Source: Myxococcales bacterium
GTDB lineage: Bacteria; Myxococcota_A; UBA9042
Direction: 5' to 3'
Assembly (NCBI GenBank): GCA_023954815.1
Contig: JAGSHB010000039.1
Location: 1 to 38,364 of the forward strand
Length of the DNA: 38,364 nucleotides
The translations under genes were made by a program, and so were the position numbers. The notes beneath the pieces are model-generated. The model made no database searches. It was given only the letters and a program-made list of their open reading frames with translations, and had not been told where the DNA came from. This document shows, piece by piece, positions 1 to 8,542 of the stretch (its first letter is position 1; every line of letters begins with the position of its first letter).

Positions 1-64
1 CAGCACCTACCTAGGGATGGGGAAGCCGCGGCATGCCGCGGCTGGGGGCGCTCTTAGCCCCCCC

Positions 65-126
65 AATAAAAAGGAAAACTAGGTAGGTGCTGCGATAGTC
101 ATTTTAATGACGCAGCACCTACCTAG
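65..126 (-). terminator. Intrinsic terminator, second tandem copy
   Basis: The same 16-bp stem and T-run as the first terminator recur exactly 112 bp further downstream on the minus strand (stem arms 126-111 and 94-79, T-run 78-65). It would act as a back-up terminator, if the duplication is real and not an assembly artefact. Confidence 0.7.
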
Positions 127-176
127 GGATGGGGAAGCCGCGGCATGCCGCGGCTGGGGGCGCTCTTAGCCCCCCC

Positions 177-238
177 AATAAAAAGGAAAACTAGGTAGGT
201 GCTGCGATAGTCATTTTAATGACGCAGCACCTACCTAG
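177..238 (-). terminator. Intrinsic terminator of the Cys-rich NHL lipoprotein gene, copy 1
   Basis: Read on the minus strand, 238-223 pairs with 206-191 in a perfect 16-bp stem. The loop holds a second small hairpin (TCATT-AA-AATGA). The stem is followed at once by the T-rich run TTTTCCTTTTTATT (190-177). This is a textbook rho-independent terminator. It begins inside the gene: the TAG stop codon (237-235) is part of the stem, so a ribosome at the stop would cover its base. Confidence 0.8.
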
Positions 239-3200
239 GGCGCGCATTTTGGGATAGGGACGTGCTTGCAGCCGCCGTCGACGCAGTAGTCACCGGTGCA
301 GTTGTTGTTGTCGTCGCAGTTTTTCGGCTGGCCGGAAACACACTTGCCCGACTGACAAATCTGGGTCAGGAAGCAGCCCTTTCCGCACGACTGCCCCGTC
401 TTCTTCGGCGTATAGCCGCACTTTCCGCTCTTCCCATCGCACAGGTCATCGGTGCAGACATCCCCATCTGAGCAAAAGGTCACGCTCAACTTGAACCGAT
501 GCAGCCGGTTGCTTCCGAAGCTCGCCACCCAGCCCGTACCGTTGCCATCGATGGCGACACCAAAAGGATCATTGAGCATCTTGAGGGAGCCGTCGCCGAA
601 TACGGTGTAGACCAGCCCATCGAGGCCATAGCGCCGAATCCTGCGATTGCCGCGCTCGGCGATGTAGAGGGTGCCGTCATTGCCGATGCCGAGACCATAG
701 GGTGTATCGAAGAGCGCGTTTTGAATCGAGCCATCTTGGAACCCCTTCTTCGAGCCAGCGACCGTCACGACCTGGCCGTTGTAGGAGACGAAACGCAACC
801 GATGATTGTTCGAGTCGGCCACGTACAGCCCGCCCTGAATACCCCGCGCGATGCCGTTGGGGCTGGAAAACCGCGCCTGAGCGCCTGGGCCGTCCTTGAA
901 ACCCGCCTTTCCGTTGCCTGCCAGCGTCACGACCTGGCCATCGATGGTGATGAGGCGAATCGCGTGGTTGCTAAAATCCGCCACGTAGACGCCCGACTCG
1001 TCGACCGCCAAACTCGTCGGCTGGTTGAAGCGCGCCACCGTCTTGTAGCCGTCGACAAATCCTGACTGCCCCTTGCCCGCGAACGTGCTGACCACTCCCT
1101 TGCTGTCGACCATGCGAATGACGTTGTTTTGCATGTCGGCCACGTAGACTTCGCCCTCGAGTCCCATCTGAGCATCCGCTGGCACAGTGAAGCGCGCTTT
1201 GTCCTTGGGGCCATTGAGCAACCCTGATTTACCGGTGCCCGCCCACGTGCTCACGACGCCGTCTTGATCGATCGCCCGGATGGTGTTGGAGCCGAGTTCT
1301 GCGACCAAAATCAGCCCGTTCGGTCCCGGCTTCGCACTCCACGGCTGGTTGAATTGCGCCTTGTCCGCGGGACCGTTCACGAAGCCCGCTACGCCCGTCC
1401 CCACAGGCGAGAGCGCGAGGGCGTCAGTGGTCAATTTGCAGGCGCCCTTGTCGCACTTTTCGCCGTGTGTACAAGCGTTGCCATCATCGCATGGCTGCCC
1501 GCTGGTCTTGGTGTGGACGCATCCGCCGGTTTTCGGTTCGCAGGCATCGACCGTGCAGAGGTCCTTGTCATCGCAGGCCTTAGGCTGACCGGCGGCGCAT
1601 TTGGCGAAGGCGCACTTGTCGCCACTGGTGCAGGGGTCGCCGTCGTCGCACGGATTGCTGTTGCCGGTAAAGACGCAATGACCCGTCTTTCCGTTGCACG
1701 TATCGGTGGTGCAAGCGTTGCCGTCCGAGCAGTCCGCTTTCTTACCGCCAGTGCACGATCCCGACTTGCAGGTGCCGCTCAACCAGCACTTGTCCCCATC
1801 TTTGCAGGCGCCCACGCGGTCCTTCTTCTTGCAGGCGCCGCTGCTCACGTCGCACGTGTTGATGGTGCAGCCGTTGTTGTCATCACAGTCCGCATCTTCG
1901 GCGCAGAAGTTGCCGCAGCCCGCGATGGGCGTCGCTGTGCAGACGCCCTTGTTGCAGGCGTCCGTCGTGCAGGGCTTGCCGTCGTCGCACTTCTTGGCAG
2001 CCCCCGGTACGCAGCTGCCTTTGACGCAGGAGTCAGAGGTGGTGCACGCGTCGCCATCGGAGCACTTGCCGGCGTTCGTTGTATGCGCGCAGCCGGTCTT
2101 TGGGTTGCAGCTGTCGGTGGTGCAGCTGTTGTTGTCGTCACAAGCGAGCGCCTTGCCCTTGGCGCACACACCGTTGGCGCAGGCATCCCCAACCGTACAG
2201 ACCGAGCCATCCGCGTCGCACGCGTCGCCGTCAAAGCCCTTGCCATCATGACTACACAGCCCAGTTTTGGGATTGCAGCTGTCCTTTGTGCACGACGAGC
2301 TGTCATCGCACTTCTTCTTGGGGCCGAGGGAGCAGGCTTTGTCCTTGCACACATCCGACGCGGTGCACTTGTCCCCGTCGGCATCGCACGGCGCGCTGTT
2401 GGCCTCCGCCCGACAACCAGCCTTCGGATGACAGCTATCGTCGGTGCAGGGATTGCCGTCATTACAGTCCTTTTTGCCGGTCGTAATACACGTCCCATTT
2501 TGGCATTGGTCGCCGGATGTGCAAACGCTCCCATCATCACATTGGCCTGAATTTGCGGGGTTTTTGCAGACTCCACTGTCGCACACATCGTCGGTGCAGG
2601 GGTTGTTGTCGGTGCACTCAGATGCTTTGACGCATTTTTTCGAGCAGCCCACGATTTCAACAAAAGTGCAGGACCCAGTCTTGGTGTTGCAGCTGTCGAG
2701 GGTGCATTTGTCGCCGTCGATGCAAGGTTTGACCGAGCCCGACTTGCAGCCGCCATTGCTGCACGCATCGCCGACGGTGCAGCCGTTGCCGTCGCTGCAT
2801 GGCATCGCGTTCTTGCCGTTGGTGCAGCCGGTCAATGGATTGCAACCGTCGGTCGTGCAGGGGTTGCTGTCATCGCAGGGCAACGCCTTTCCTGGCTTGC
2901 AGGCGCCATCCTTGCATGCATCGCCCCAGGTGCAGATGGAGGCATCCGCGTCGCACGGCTGGCCGTCATTGGTCTTGGCGACGTGAACGCATTTGCCGGT
3001 CTTGGCATCACAGCTGTCGGCAGTACACGGTTTTCCGTCACTGCAGGGTTTGGTGGCGCCCGGTACACAGGCGCCCTTTTGGCAGTAGTCGTCGGTGGTG
3101 CAGGCGTTGCTGTCCGCGTCACACGGCTTGTTGTTCGGGCTGTGCAGGCAGCCTTGCTTGGCGTTGCAGGCGTCCGTCGTGCAGGGGTTGTTGTCGTCGC

Positions 3201-4386
3201 ACGTCGTGGTCTTGCCCGGCTTGCAGGTCCCCTTGTCGCAGGCATCCGCGACCGTGCAGGCGTCGCCATCTGCGTCACATGCGGAGCCATCCTTGCTAGC
3301 TGATTTTTCGCAGAGACCCGTTTTGGCGTTGCAGGCCGACGAACCGCACGCGCTCGGGCCAGCGCACACAACGACGCTCTTTGGGTCGACGACGCATTGC
3401 TTGGACGTGGGATCGCAGACCAATTTGCCGAGGCACAGGTTGCCGCTGCCCACCTTGGCGCAGTCCGCGTTGGACGCACAACCGCACACGCCGGTGCCGA
3501 CACACTTGCCGGAAGCGCAGGCGTCGCTGGCCGTACACGGGTTGCCGTCGTCACAGTCATTGCCGTCGGTGGTCTGATGCACACAGCCCTTTTTCGCATC
3601 GCAGCTGTCTTTCGTGCAGGCGTCACCATCGTCGCAGAGCTTGGCTGCGCCGGATGCGCAAGCACCAGCCTTGCACACATCCGAAACTGTGCAGACATCG
3701 CCATCATCGCACCCGCCAGCCGCTGCGGTGTGGGTGCAGCCAGCGCCGTCTCCGGTCGGGTTGCAGCCATCGTTGGTGCAGGGGTTGCCGTCGTCGCAGC
3801 TGATCCCGGTGCCCTTGCAGCTCTTGCCCACGCAAGCGTCTTTCGTCGTGCAGGCGTTGCCGTCGCTGCAAGGCGCTTTGGTCGCCTCATGGCTACATGC
3901 GCCCGTCTTTGGATCACAACCATCAGCCGTACAGGGTTCCGTGTCGTCGCAGCTCTTCGCAGTGCCCACGCAGCCCGACTTGGTGCAGGCGTCCCCGGCC
4001 GTGCAGGCATTGCCATCATCGCACTGACCGGTACTAGCGACGTGCACGCAGGCGCCGTCCTTGCAGGAGTCCGTCGTGCAACTATCGCCGTCGTCACACA
4101 CCTTGCTGACACAGGGATCGCCCGCCGCATCCGCGCCAGTATCCTGGGCCGATCCAGCATCCGTGGTCGGCACATCGACGGCGATGGCATCGCCGGAGGA
4201 CGGCAGGTGCAGCTCGTAGGGGCCGATATGCAGCTTGTCCGGATCTGCACAGCCACCCATCGCGAGCAGCAGCACGGCCAGCGTCGGCACGCATGACGAC
4301 GCCCCTGCAGGCCAGACGCGCGCGATCATTGAGCGGGGCGGTTGAGGACGGCGTTCGGTGACAGCCACGAGACGATTGAACAACAA
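235..4386 (-). CDS. Giant Cys-rich CTDC-repeat lipoprotein with an inserted six-bladed NHL beta-propeller
   Basis: 1383 residues. A basic N-terminus leads to a hydrophobic segment and a lipobox-like end (LLAMGGC), so it should be a lipid-anchored exported protein. A short acidic linker follows. Then come about 31 Cys-rich modules of roughly 25 residues of the Dictyostelium CTDC type (CDDGNxCTxDxC...GxC). Near residues 1000-1310 there are six NHL blades, each with a YVAD..NNxIR-like core and AGxGxxGFxDG-like linkers, enough for one closed propeller. About three more Cys modules end the protein. Modules alternate between CTxDxC and CTxxDxC forms. The start is TTG, chosen because AGGAGG lies 5 bp upstream; an ATG at residue 20 lacks such a site. 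Extracellular adhesion or carbohydrate/protein binding is a guess from architecture. It stands alone, with terminators directly downstream. Confidence 0.9.
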   Translation of the reverse strand: MLFNRLVAVTERRPQPPRSMIARVWPAGASSCVPTLAVLLLAMGGCADPDKLHIGPYELHLPSSGDAIAVDVPTTDAGSAQDTGADAAGDPCVSKVCDDGDSCTTDSCKDGACVHVASTGQCDDGNACTAGDACTKSGCVGTAKSCDDTEPCTADGCDPKTGACSHEATKAPCSDGNACTTKDACVGKSCKGTGISCDDGNPCTNDGCNPTGDGAGCTHTAAAGGCDDGDVCTVSDVCKAGACASGAAKLCDDGDACTKDSCDAKKGCVHQTTDGNDCDDGNPCTASDACASGKCVGTGVCGCASNADCAKVGSGNLCLGKLVCDPTSKQCVVDPKSVVVCAGPSACGSSACNAKTGLCEKSASKDGSACDADGDACTVADACDKGTCKPGKTTTCDDNNPCTTDACNAKQGCLHSPNNKPCDADSNACTTDDYCQKGACVPGATKPCSDGKPCTADSCDAKTGKCVHVAKTNDGQPCDADASICTWGDACKDGACKPGKALPCDDSNPCTTDGCNPLTGCTNGKNAMPCSDGNGCTVGDACSNGGCKSGSVKPCIDGDKCTLDSCNTKTGSCTFVEIVGCSKKCVKASECTDNNPCTDDVCDSGVCKNPANSGQCDDGSVCTSGDQCQNGTCITTGKKDCNDGNPCTDDSCHPKAGCRAEANSAPCDADGDKCTASDVCKDKACSLGPKKKCDDSSSCTKDSCNPKTGLCSHDGKGFDGDACDADGSVCTVGDACANGVCAKGKALACDDNNSCTTDSCNPKTGCAHTTNAGKCSDGDACTTSDSCVKGSCVPGAAKKCDDGKPCTTDACNKGVCTATPIAGCGNFCAEDADCDDNNGCTINTCDVSSGACKKKDRVGACKDGDKCWLSGTCKSGSCTGGKKADCSDGNACTTDTCNGKTGHCVFTGNSNPCDDGDPCTSGDKCAFAKCAAGQPKACDDKDLCTVDACEPKTGGCVHTKTSGQPCDDGNACTHGEKCDKGACKLTTDALALSPVGTGVAGFVNGPADKAQFNQPWSAKPGPNGLILVAELGSNTIRAIDQDGVVSTWAGTGKSGLLNGPKDKARFTVPADAQMGLEGEVYVADMQNNVIRMVDSKGVVSTFAGKGQSGFVDGYKTVARFNQPTSLAVDESGVYVADFSNHAIRLITIDGQVVTLAGNGKAGFKDGPGAQARFSSPNGIARGIQGGLYVADSNNHRLRFVSYNGQVVTVAGSKKGFQDGSIQNALFDTPYGLGIGNDGTLYIAERGNRRIRRYGLDGLVYTVFGDGSLKMLNDPFGVAIDGNGTGWVASFGSNRLHRFKLSVTFCSDGDVCTDDLCDGKSGKCGYTPKKTGQSCGKGCFLTQICQSGKCVSGQPKNCDDNNNCTGDYCVDGGCKHVPIPKCAP

Positions 4387-4894
4387 AGGAGCCTCCTCGG
4401 AGTGCTAGCGCATGCAACCCTCCCTGGACTGATTGTAGCGATTCGGCGAGGCAAATGTACGCGGCCTTGCTCTATCTTCATCAAGTTCAGAAAATCCCAG
4501 CTATCAGCCCGGAAACTCAGCTTTTCCGCGTAAAATCGACATCTCAAATAACACCAGTCCCTGCACAAGATAGTCCCGCGGCGCCACAGAGGGAAGTTTG
4601 TCGCCATGTCGATTGCGTGCCGCGCTACGGGACGCAAACCCGCATCGTGTGCGCACAGCGATGTGGGTTGGGTCGTCAAGGCACAGGGCAACAGGCGGGG
4701 CTCACCCACTTGGCTCTTGTACTGCGCGAAGATGGCCATAGCATCCTCACGTGCGTGGCAAGCGCACAGCTGCCGTGCCAGATCCCCCACGGGCATAACG
4801 GTGGTACGGTGCGGCGGACGTGGGCTGGGTCGCGGGTGCACACGACGAGCGCCTGGGCTGGATGACCGGTTGGATTCACGTCAGGGAGCGCGAG
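4387..4894. other. 508-bp divergent intergenic region
   Basis: This lies between the Cys-rich lipoprotein gene (minus) and glgC (plus) and must hold both promoters. The part next to the lipoprotein (about 4440-4570) is clearly more AT-rich than its surroundings, as expected of a promoter region. I could not place a convincing -35/-10 pair. Short open frames cross it, but none has a ribosome site or a recognisable product. An extension of glgC upstream to 4820 is open, but it lacks family similarity and was not used. Confidence 0.6.
4392..4397 (-). promoter_or_regulatory. Shine-Dalgarno that fixes a TTG start
   Basis: AGGAGG on the minus strand ends 5 nt before TTG at 4386-4384 (a second TTG follows directly). 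This strong site makes the TTG start more likely than the in-frame GTG or ATG further in. Confidence 0.65.
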
Positions 4895-6268
4895 ATGCAG
4901 ACGCTTGTGATGATCATGGCTGGCGGTAAGGGCTCTCGCCTTGCGCCGTTGACCTGCCACCGCGCCAAACCAGCGGTGCCCTTTGGTGGGCGCTATCGCA
5001 TCATCGACTTTGTCCTGAGCAACTTCGTGAACTCGGGCTATCGCCACGTCTATGTGCTGACGCAGTTCATGGCGTCGAGCTTGATCCAGCATCTGAGTCG
5101 CAACTGGGGGTTGTCGGGGTTCGGTATGTTTATCGAAGCGGTGCCCGCGCAGATGCGACGCGGTGCGCATTGGTACGAAGGTACGGCCGACAGTGTCTGG
5201 CAGAACATGAACCTCATTCGAGACGCGCACTGCCAGCATGTTGCGGTGTTCGGTGGCGATCACATCTACCGTTTCGCCGTGGACCAGATGGAAGCCGCCC
5301 ACATCGAGCGCAAGGCCGACCTCACCATCGCGGCGTGCCCCATGCCCGCCGCCGAGGCGTCACGCTTCGGTGTCATTGAGGTGGATGAGACGGGGAAAAT
5401 CACTGGTTTTCAGGAAAAACCGGACGTGCCGACCGAGATGCCCAATCGCCCAGGCTGGTCCCTGGTCAGCATGGGGAACTACATCTTCCGGACGGGCGTC
5501 TTAGAGGACGTGCTGATCGAAGACGCGACGCTGGACAGCAGCGGTCACGATTTTGGCAAAGACATCATCCCGAAAATGGTGAGCGACGGGCGCCCGGTCT
5601 ACATCTACGACTTCCATCAAAACAAGATCCCAGGCGAGGGCCCCGAAGACAGCCGCTATTGGCGTGACGTGGGCACGATGGACAGCTATTTCGACGCCAA
5701 TATGGACCTGCGGGCGGCGCTGCCAGAGTTCAATCTCTACAATCGGCAGTGGCCCATTCGCTCGGCGCAACGCAACTATCCGCCCGCAAAATTCGTCCGT
5801 GATGGCGGAACGGGCCGCAGCGGAGAGCTGGTCGATTCGCTGGTTTGCGAGGGCACCATCGTCAGCTCGGCCAGCATGGTCAACGTCATGGCTGGCTACG
5901 GCTGCCTGTTCGAAGCCAACTGCCAGGTCGACGAGTCGGTGATTCTCAGCGGCTGCACCATCGGGCAAGGCGCGAGGTTGCGCCGGGTGTTGATGGACAA
6001 GAACTGCTCCATCGCGGCGGGCACGGTCATCGGCTACGACAAAGAGGCCGACCGCAAACGCTTTCCGTGGATGACGCCAAACGGTGTCGTCGTGCTGCCC
6101 AAGGGTACCCATGTGCCGTTCAAGGGCCCGATTGAGTTGGCCTGGGACATGGTTTCGGTGCTCGAGAACGACCCCCATGCGGGGCCGATTATGCGGGGCA
6201 ATCGCGATGCGTACGTCTCGGCTGGCCGCGGTCGCCACTCGCACGATTCGACGGTACCGGACGCGTAG
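4895..6268 (+). CDS. glgC: Glucose-1-phosphate adenylyltransferase (ADP-glucose pyrophosphorylase)
   Basis: This enzyme makes ADP-glucose from glucose-1-phosphate and ATP, the committed step of bacterial glycogen synthesis in the cytoplasm. The 457-residue protein opens with the nucleotidyltransferase loop GGKGSRLAPLT (residues 10-20), followed by HRAKPAVPFGGRYRIIDF, both signatures of GlgC. The C-terminal third has the left-handed beta-helix character of the family (isoleucine-rich runs such as VILSGCTIGQGARL). The start at 4895 is supported by AGGGAG about 6 bp upstream and by the start of homology; an in-frame ATG 25 codons earlier adds unrelated sequence. glgA follows 22 bp later, so the two probably form an operon. 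Confidence 0.96.
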   Translation: MQTLVMIMAGGKGSRLAPLTCHRAKPAVPFGGRYRIIDFVLSNFVNSGYRHVYVLTQFMASSLIQHLSRNWGLSGFGMFIEAVPAQMRRGAHWYEGTADSVWQNMNLIRDAHCQHVAVFGGDHIYRFAVDQMEAAHIERKADLTIAACPMPAAEASRFGVIEVDETGKITGFQEKPDVPTEMPNRPGWSLVSMGNYIFRTGVLEDVLIEDATLDSSGHDFGKDIIPKMVSDGRPVYIYDFHQNKIPGEGPEDSRYWRDVGTMDSYFDANMDLRAALPEFNLYNRQWPIRSAQRNYPPAKFVRDGGTGRSGELVDSLVCEGTIVSSASMVNVMAGYGCLFEANCQVDESVILSGCTIGQGARLRRVLMDKNCSIAAGTVIGYDKEADRKRFPWMTPNGVVVLPKGTHVPFKGPIELAWDMVSVLENDPHAGPIMRGNRDAYVSAGRGRHSHDSTVPDA

Positions 6269-6290
6269 TTGTCCCCAAAGGTAGGTTGTC

Positions 6291-7766
6291 ATGCCCCCGG
6301 TTCGCATCGTTCATCTCGCGTCGGAAGCTCAGCCCTGGGCGAGTACCGGTGGTCTGTCGGAAGTGTCTTCCGCACTGAGCGCAGCGCAGCACGAGCAGGG
6401 CCACGACGTCTGGCTGTGGATACCGGCCTATCGCCGCGCAAAGACCGAGGCTGCGCAGCGAGGTCTCGAACTCATCGACACCGGCATCGGCGGACAGGTG
6501 CGTTTTCCGGTGGGAGTCTGGCAGTGGCGGGCGTTGACGGTGAAGGAGATGGACGGCACGGCACAGCGCCCGGTTGGCTTCATCGAATGCGACCCGCTCT
6601 TTGACCGTGAGGGCCTGTACGACGACGCGCAACACCGGGCCTTTGGCGACAACGCCCTGCGGTTTGCGGTGTTCACCCGGGCAGTTTTGCAGGCCGCACC
6701 ACAACTGATGGGGGCGGCGCCTCACATCCTCCATGCGCACGATTGGCAGACCGCCCTCGGCCCCTACTGGCTGGCCGAAGACCCTTCCATCACCGGCTGG
6801 TCTGGGTGCAAGAGCGTATTTACCATCCACAATCTCGGCTATCCGGGCCGGTTTCCAGCCCACGTCACGACGGAGCTCGGTCTCGGTCACTTCGACCCAG
6901 AAGGGCTGGAGTTCTACGGTGACCTGGCCCTGATGAAGGCCGGGATTCGGTGGGCGGACCTGATTACGACGGTGAGCCCAACCTATGCGAGAGAGATTCG
7001 TACGCCCGACCACGGCGAGGGGCTCGATGGCCTCCTGCGGCACAACAGCGACAAGCTCGTGGGGGTCATCAATGGCATCGGCGCCGGCTGGAATCCAGCG
7101 ACCGACCCCCATCTGCCAGCCACCTACGACGCCAATGACCTAGCCGGAAAGACCGCCTGTCGCACAGCGCTGCTCCGTGAGATGGGGTTGCAGGCGGATG
7201 AGACGCAACCGGTGTTTGCCAGCATCAGCCGCTTTGCCCATCAAAAAGGCCTCGACTTGCTGGCCGACGTCGCGCCAGAGATCGTCCGTGCAGACGGTCG
7301 CTTGGTGGTGCTCGGCAGTGGCGATCCCGCGCTACAAGACCGGTTTTTGGCCCTGCAAGCGCGTTTTCCGCATCACGTCGCCGTGCGCATCGGCTACCAC
7401 GTCGGGCTCAGTCACCGGATCGAGGCGGGGGCCGACGCGTTCATCATGCCGAGTCGCTACGAGCCCTGTGGCCTCAATCAGATGTACTCCATGGCGTACG
7501 GTACGCCGCCCATCGTGCACCAGACCGGGGGGCTCGCCGATACCGTGCGCCACTGTGGTGGACCGTCTGATACCGCAGCGACCGGGGTGGTGTTTCAGCA
7601 CGCCAATACAGAGGGCCTGTCTTGGGCCGTGCGGCATGCGACCCATCTGTTTCGGCATCACCCAGATGCATGGAGCCGCATGCAGCAAATCGGGATGCGC
7701 ACGGATTGGCGCTGGTCGGCCTCGGCGGAACGCTATGGGGCCCTATACGACACGCTGATGGCGTAA
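6291..7766 (+). CDS. glgA: Glycogen synthase, ADP-glucose dependent (GT5)
   Basis: This enzyme adds glucose from ADP-glucose to the growing alpha-1,4-glucan. The 491-residue length is normal for GlgA. The N-terminal half starts VRIVHLASEAQPW and contains HAHDWQTAL, typical of GT5. The C-terminal half carries SRYEPCGLNQMYSMAYG and then TGGLADTV, the acceptor and nucleotide sites of the family. The N-terminal ADP-glucose motif, normally KTGGL, reads STGGL (residues 18-22), so the usual lysine is replaced by serine. The gene follows glgC closely, with AGG-rich sequence before the ATG. No branching enzyme or phosphorylase gene is nearby. Confidence 0.94.
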   Translation: MPPVRIVHLASEAQPWASTGGLSEVSSALSAAQHEQGHDVWLWIPAYRRAKTEAAQRGLELIDTGIGGQVRFPVGVWQWRALTVKEMDGTAQRPVGFIECDPLFDREGLYDDAQHRAFGDNALRFAVFTRAVLQAAPQLMGAAPHILHAHDWQTALGPYWLAEDPSITGWSGCKSVFTIHNLGYPGRFPAHVTTELGLGHFDPEGLEFYGDLALMKAGIRWADLITTVSPTYAREIRTPDHGEGLDGLLRHNSDKLVGVINGIGAGWNPATDPHLPATYDANDLAGKTACRTALLREMGLQADETQPVFASISRFAHQKGLDLLADVAPEIVRADGRLVVLGSGDPALQDRFLALQARFPHHVAVRIGYHVGLSHRIEAGADAFIMPSRYEPCGLNQMYSMAYGTPPIVHQTGGLADTVRHCGGPSDTAATGVVFQHANTEGLSWAVRHATHLFRHHPDAWSRMQQIGMRTDWRWSASAERYGALYDTLMA

Positions 7767-7821
7767 CCCTTCGCGCCGCAAGCCGAGATGGGGTAGGATA
7801 ACCGCCCAGCCGGGAGCTATG

Positions 7822-8424
7822 ATGGGAGTTGGTCGTCACCCTCTACACGTCGTCTTGCGTTCGCCAACAGGTGCGCGGCGTGGGCTGTCGTTGGTCAGCA
7901 TCCTCGGTCTCTTCGGGCTCTCGCTACTCCTGACCAGCTGCTTTGTCGTACCACCACGCTGTCACGGCGGCCGCGTCTATCGGGGCGGCATGTGCGTCTG
8001 CCCGAGCCCATATGCTTGGTCCGGCGTGCAACGACGCTGCGTTCGCCCGCGGGTCATCACGGCGCCGCCCGCAAGAAGTCGGGTGATCACCTGCGGCGGA
8101 GGCCAAGTCTACGTGGGTGGGCGATGTGTCTGCCGCAGCCCGTACGTCTGGAGCACCATGTCCAGGCGCTGTGTCGTGAGCGGGGTCATCCATCGCCCGT
8201 CGCCACATGTTCACCGCCCCGCACCGCGGGTGCGACGACCGGTGCCGCGGGTGCGACGACCGGCGCCGCGGGTGCGCGCCCGTCGTGTGGCCTGTCGCGG
8301 CCGAATGGTGTTTAGAGGCGGCAGATGCGTATGCCCGAGCCCGTGGGTCTATAGCGCTGCGGCACGAAAGTGCGTGCGGGTCCTGCGGCCTGGCTACAAA
8401 CGGGTTCGCGTGCGTCGACGGTAA
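7822..8424 (+). CDS. Small lipoprotein with three Cys-containing GGRC-C repeats
   Basis: About 200 residues; not a family I can name. A basic N-terminus and hydrophobic stretch end in a lipobox (LLLTSC), so it is probably an outer-membrane or periplasmic lipoprotein. The mature part has three repeats of the form GGxVYxGGxCVCxSPYxWSxxxRRCV, at the start, middle and end, each with three or four cysteines. Between repeats two and three is an Arg/Pro-rich tract of RPAPRVR heptads. GGGAG sits 5 bp before the second of two adjacent ATGs, so 7822 is preferred over 7819. It lies 55 bp downstream of glgA and may be cotranscribed, but a link to glycogen is not implied. Confidence 0.8.
   Translation: MGVGRHPLHVVLRSPTGARRGLSLVSILGLFGLSLLLTSCFVVPPRCHGGRVYRGGMCVCPSPYAWSGVQRRCVRPRVITAPPARSRVITCGGGQVYVGGRCVCRSPYVWSTMSRRCVVSGVIHRPSPHVHRPAPRVRRPVPRVRRPAPRVRARRVACRGRMVFRGGRCVCPSPWVYSAAARKCVRVLRPGYKRVRVRRR
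8221..8276 (+). repeat. 21-bp in-gene tandem repeat encoding RPAPRVR heptads
   Basis: About two and a half near-identical copies of a 21-bp GC-rich unit (core CCGCGGGTGCGACGACCGG) encode the repeated Arg/Pro heptad of the small lipoprotein. A whole number of codons per unit keeps the frame, so copy number could vary without breaking the gene. Confidence 0.75.
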
Positions 8425-8459
8425 CGCGCGCAGCGAATGGTGACGCGCGCAGCGAGTGC
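8422..8459. repeat. 19-bp imperfect direct repeat between convergent genes
   Basis: ACGCGCGCAGCGA occurs at 8424-8436 and again at 8443-8455. The first copy begins in the stop codon of the small lipoprotein gene. No function is apparent. Confidence 0.5.
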
Positions 8460-8542
8460 ACGTGGTCGCCAAGACGCCGCCAACTCCAGCTAAAATCCCG
8501 ATTTTATCGGTTCATTGTCGACTGCTGTGGGCCATTGACGGG

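Larger units (their letters stand above)
1..240. repeat. 112-bp tandem repeat, two identical copies plus a 16-bp stub
   Basis: Copies lie at 1-112 and 113-224 and are identical base for base; a third begins at 225 and stops at 240, inside the end of the neighbouring minus-strand gene. Nearly the whole unit is made of inverted repeats. A 14-bp arm at 1-14 pairs with 79-92. Positions 24-43 are the perfect 20-nt palindrome AGCCGCGGCATGCCGCGGCT. Positions 44-62 form a 6-bp G/C stem with a 7-nt loop. The 20-bp linker at 93-112 contains GTCATT-TT-AATGAC. No protein is encoded. Exact identity means recent duplication, active homogenisation or an assembly loop at the end of a contig. Confidence 0.95.

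Noticed and set aside
1-92. Miniature transposon with 14-bp terminal inverted repeats
   Set aside because: The arms are explained by the terminator stem read across the linker, and no target-site duplication can be shown. It remains possible but is not preferred.
1-240. CRISPR array
   Set aside because: The units abut with an identical 20-bp linker; there are no variable spacers and no cas genes.
1264-2550. Long plus-strand open frame of 428 codons, and a minus-strand one at 2832-4256, overlapping the Cys-rich gene
   Set aside because: They are shadows of the repetitive GC-rich gene. They show no signal, no ribosome site and only Arg/Ala/Val-rich composition.
4711-4725. Sigma-54-like site TGGCTC-N5-CTGC upstream of glgC
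   Set aside because: It has mismatches in both elements, lies 170 bp from the start, and no activator gene is near. A similar weak match at 4756-4770 shows how easily such sites arise in this GC-rich gap.
8491-8506. A/T hairpin TAAAATC-CC-GATTTTA as a bidirectional terminator
   Set aside because: The stem is weak and has a 2-nt loop, with no T-run on either side.
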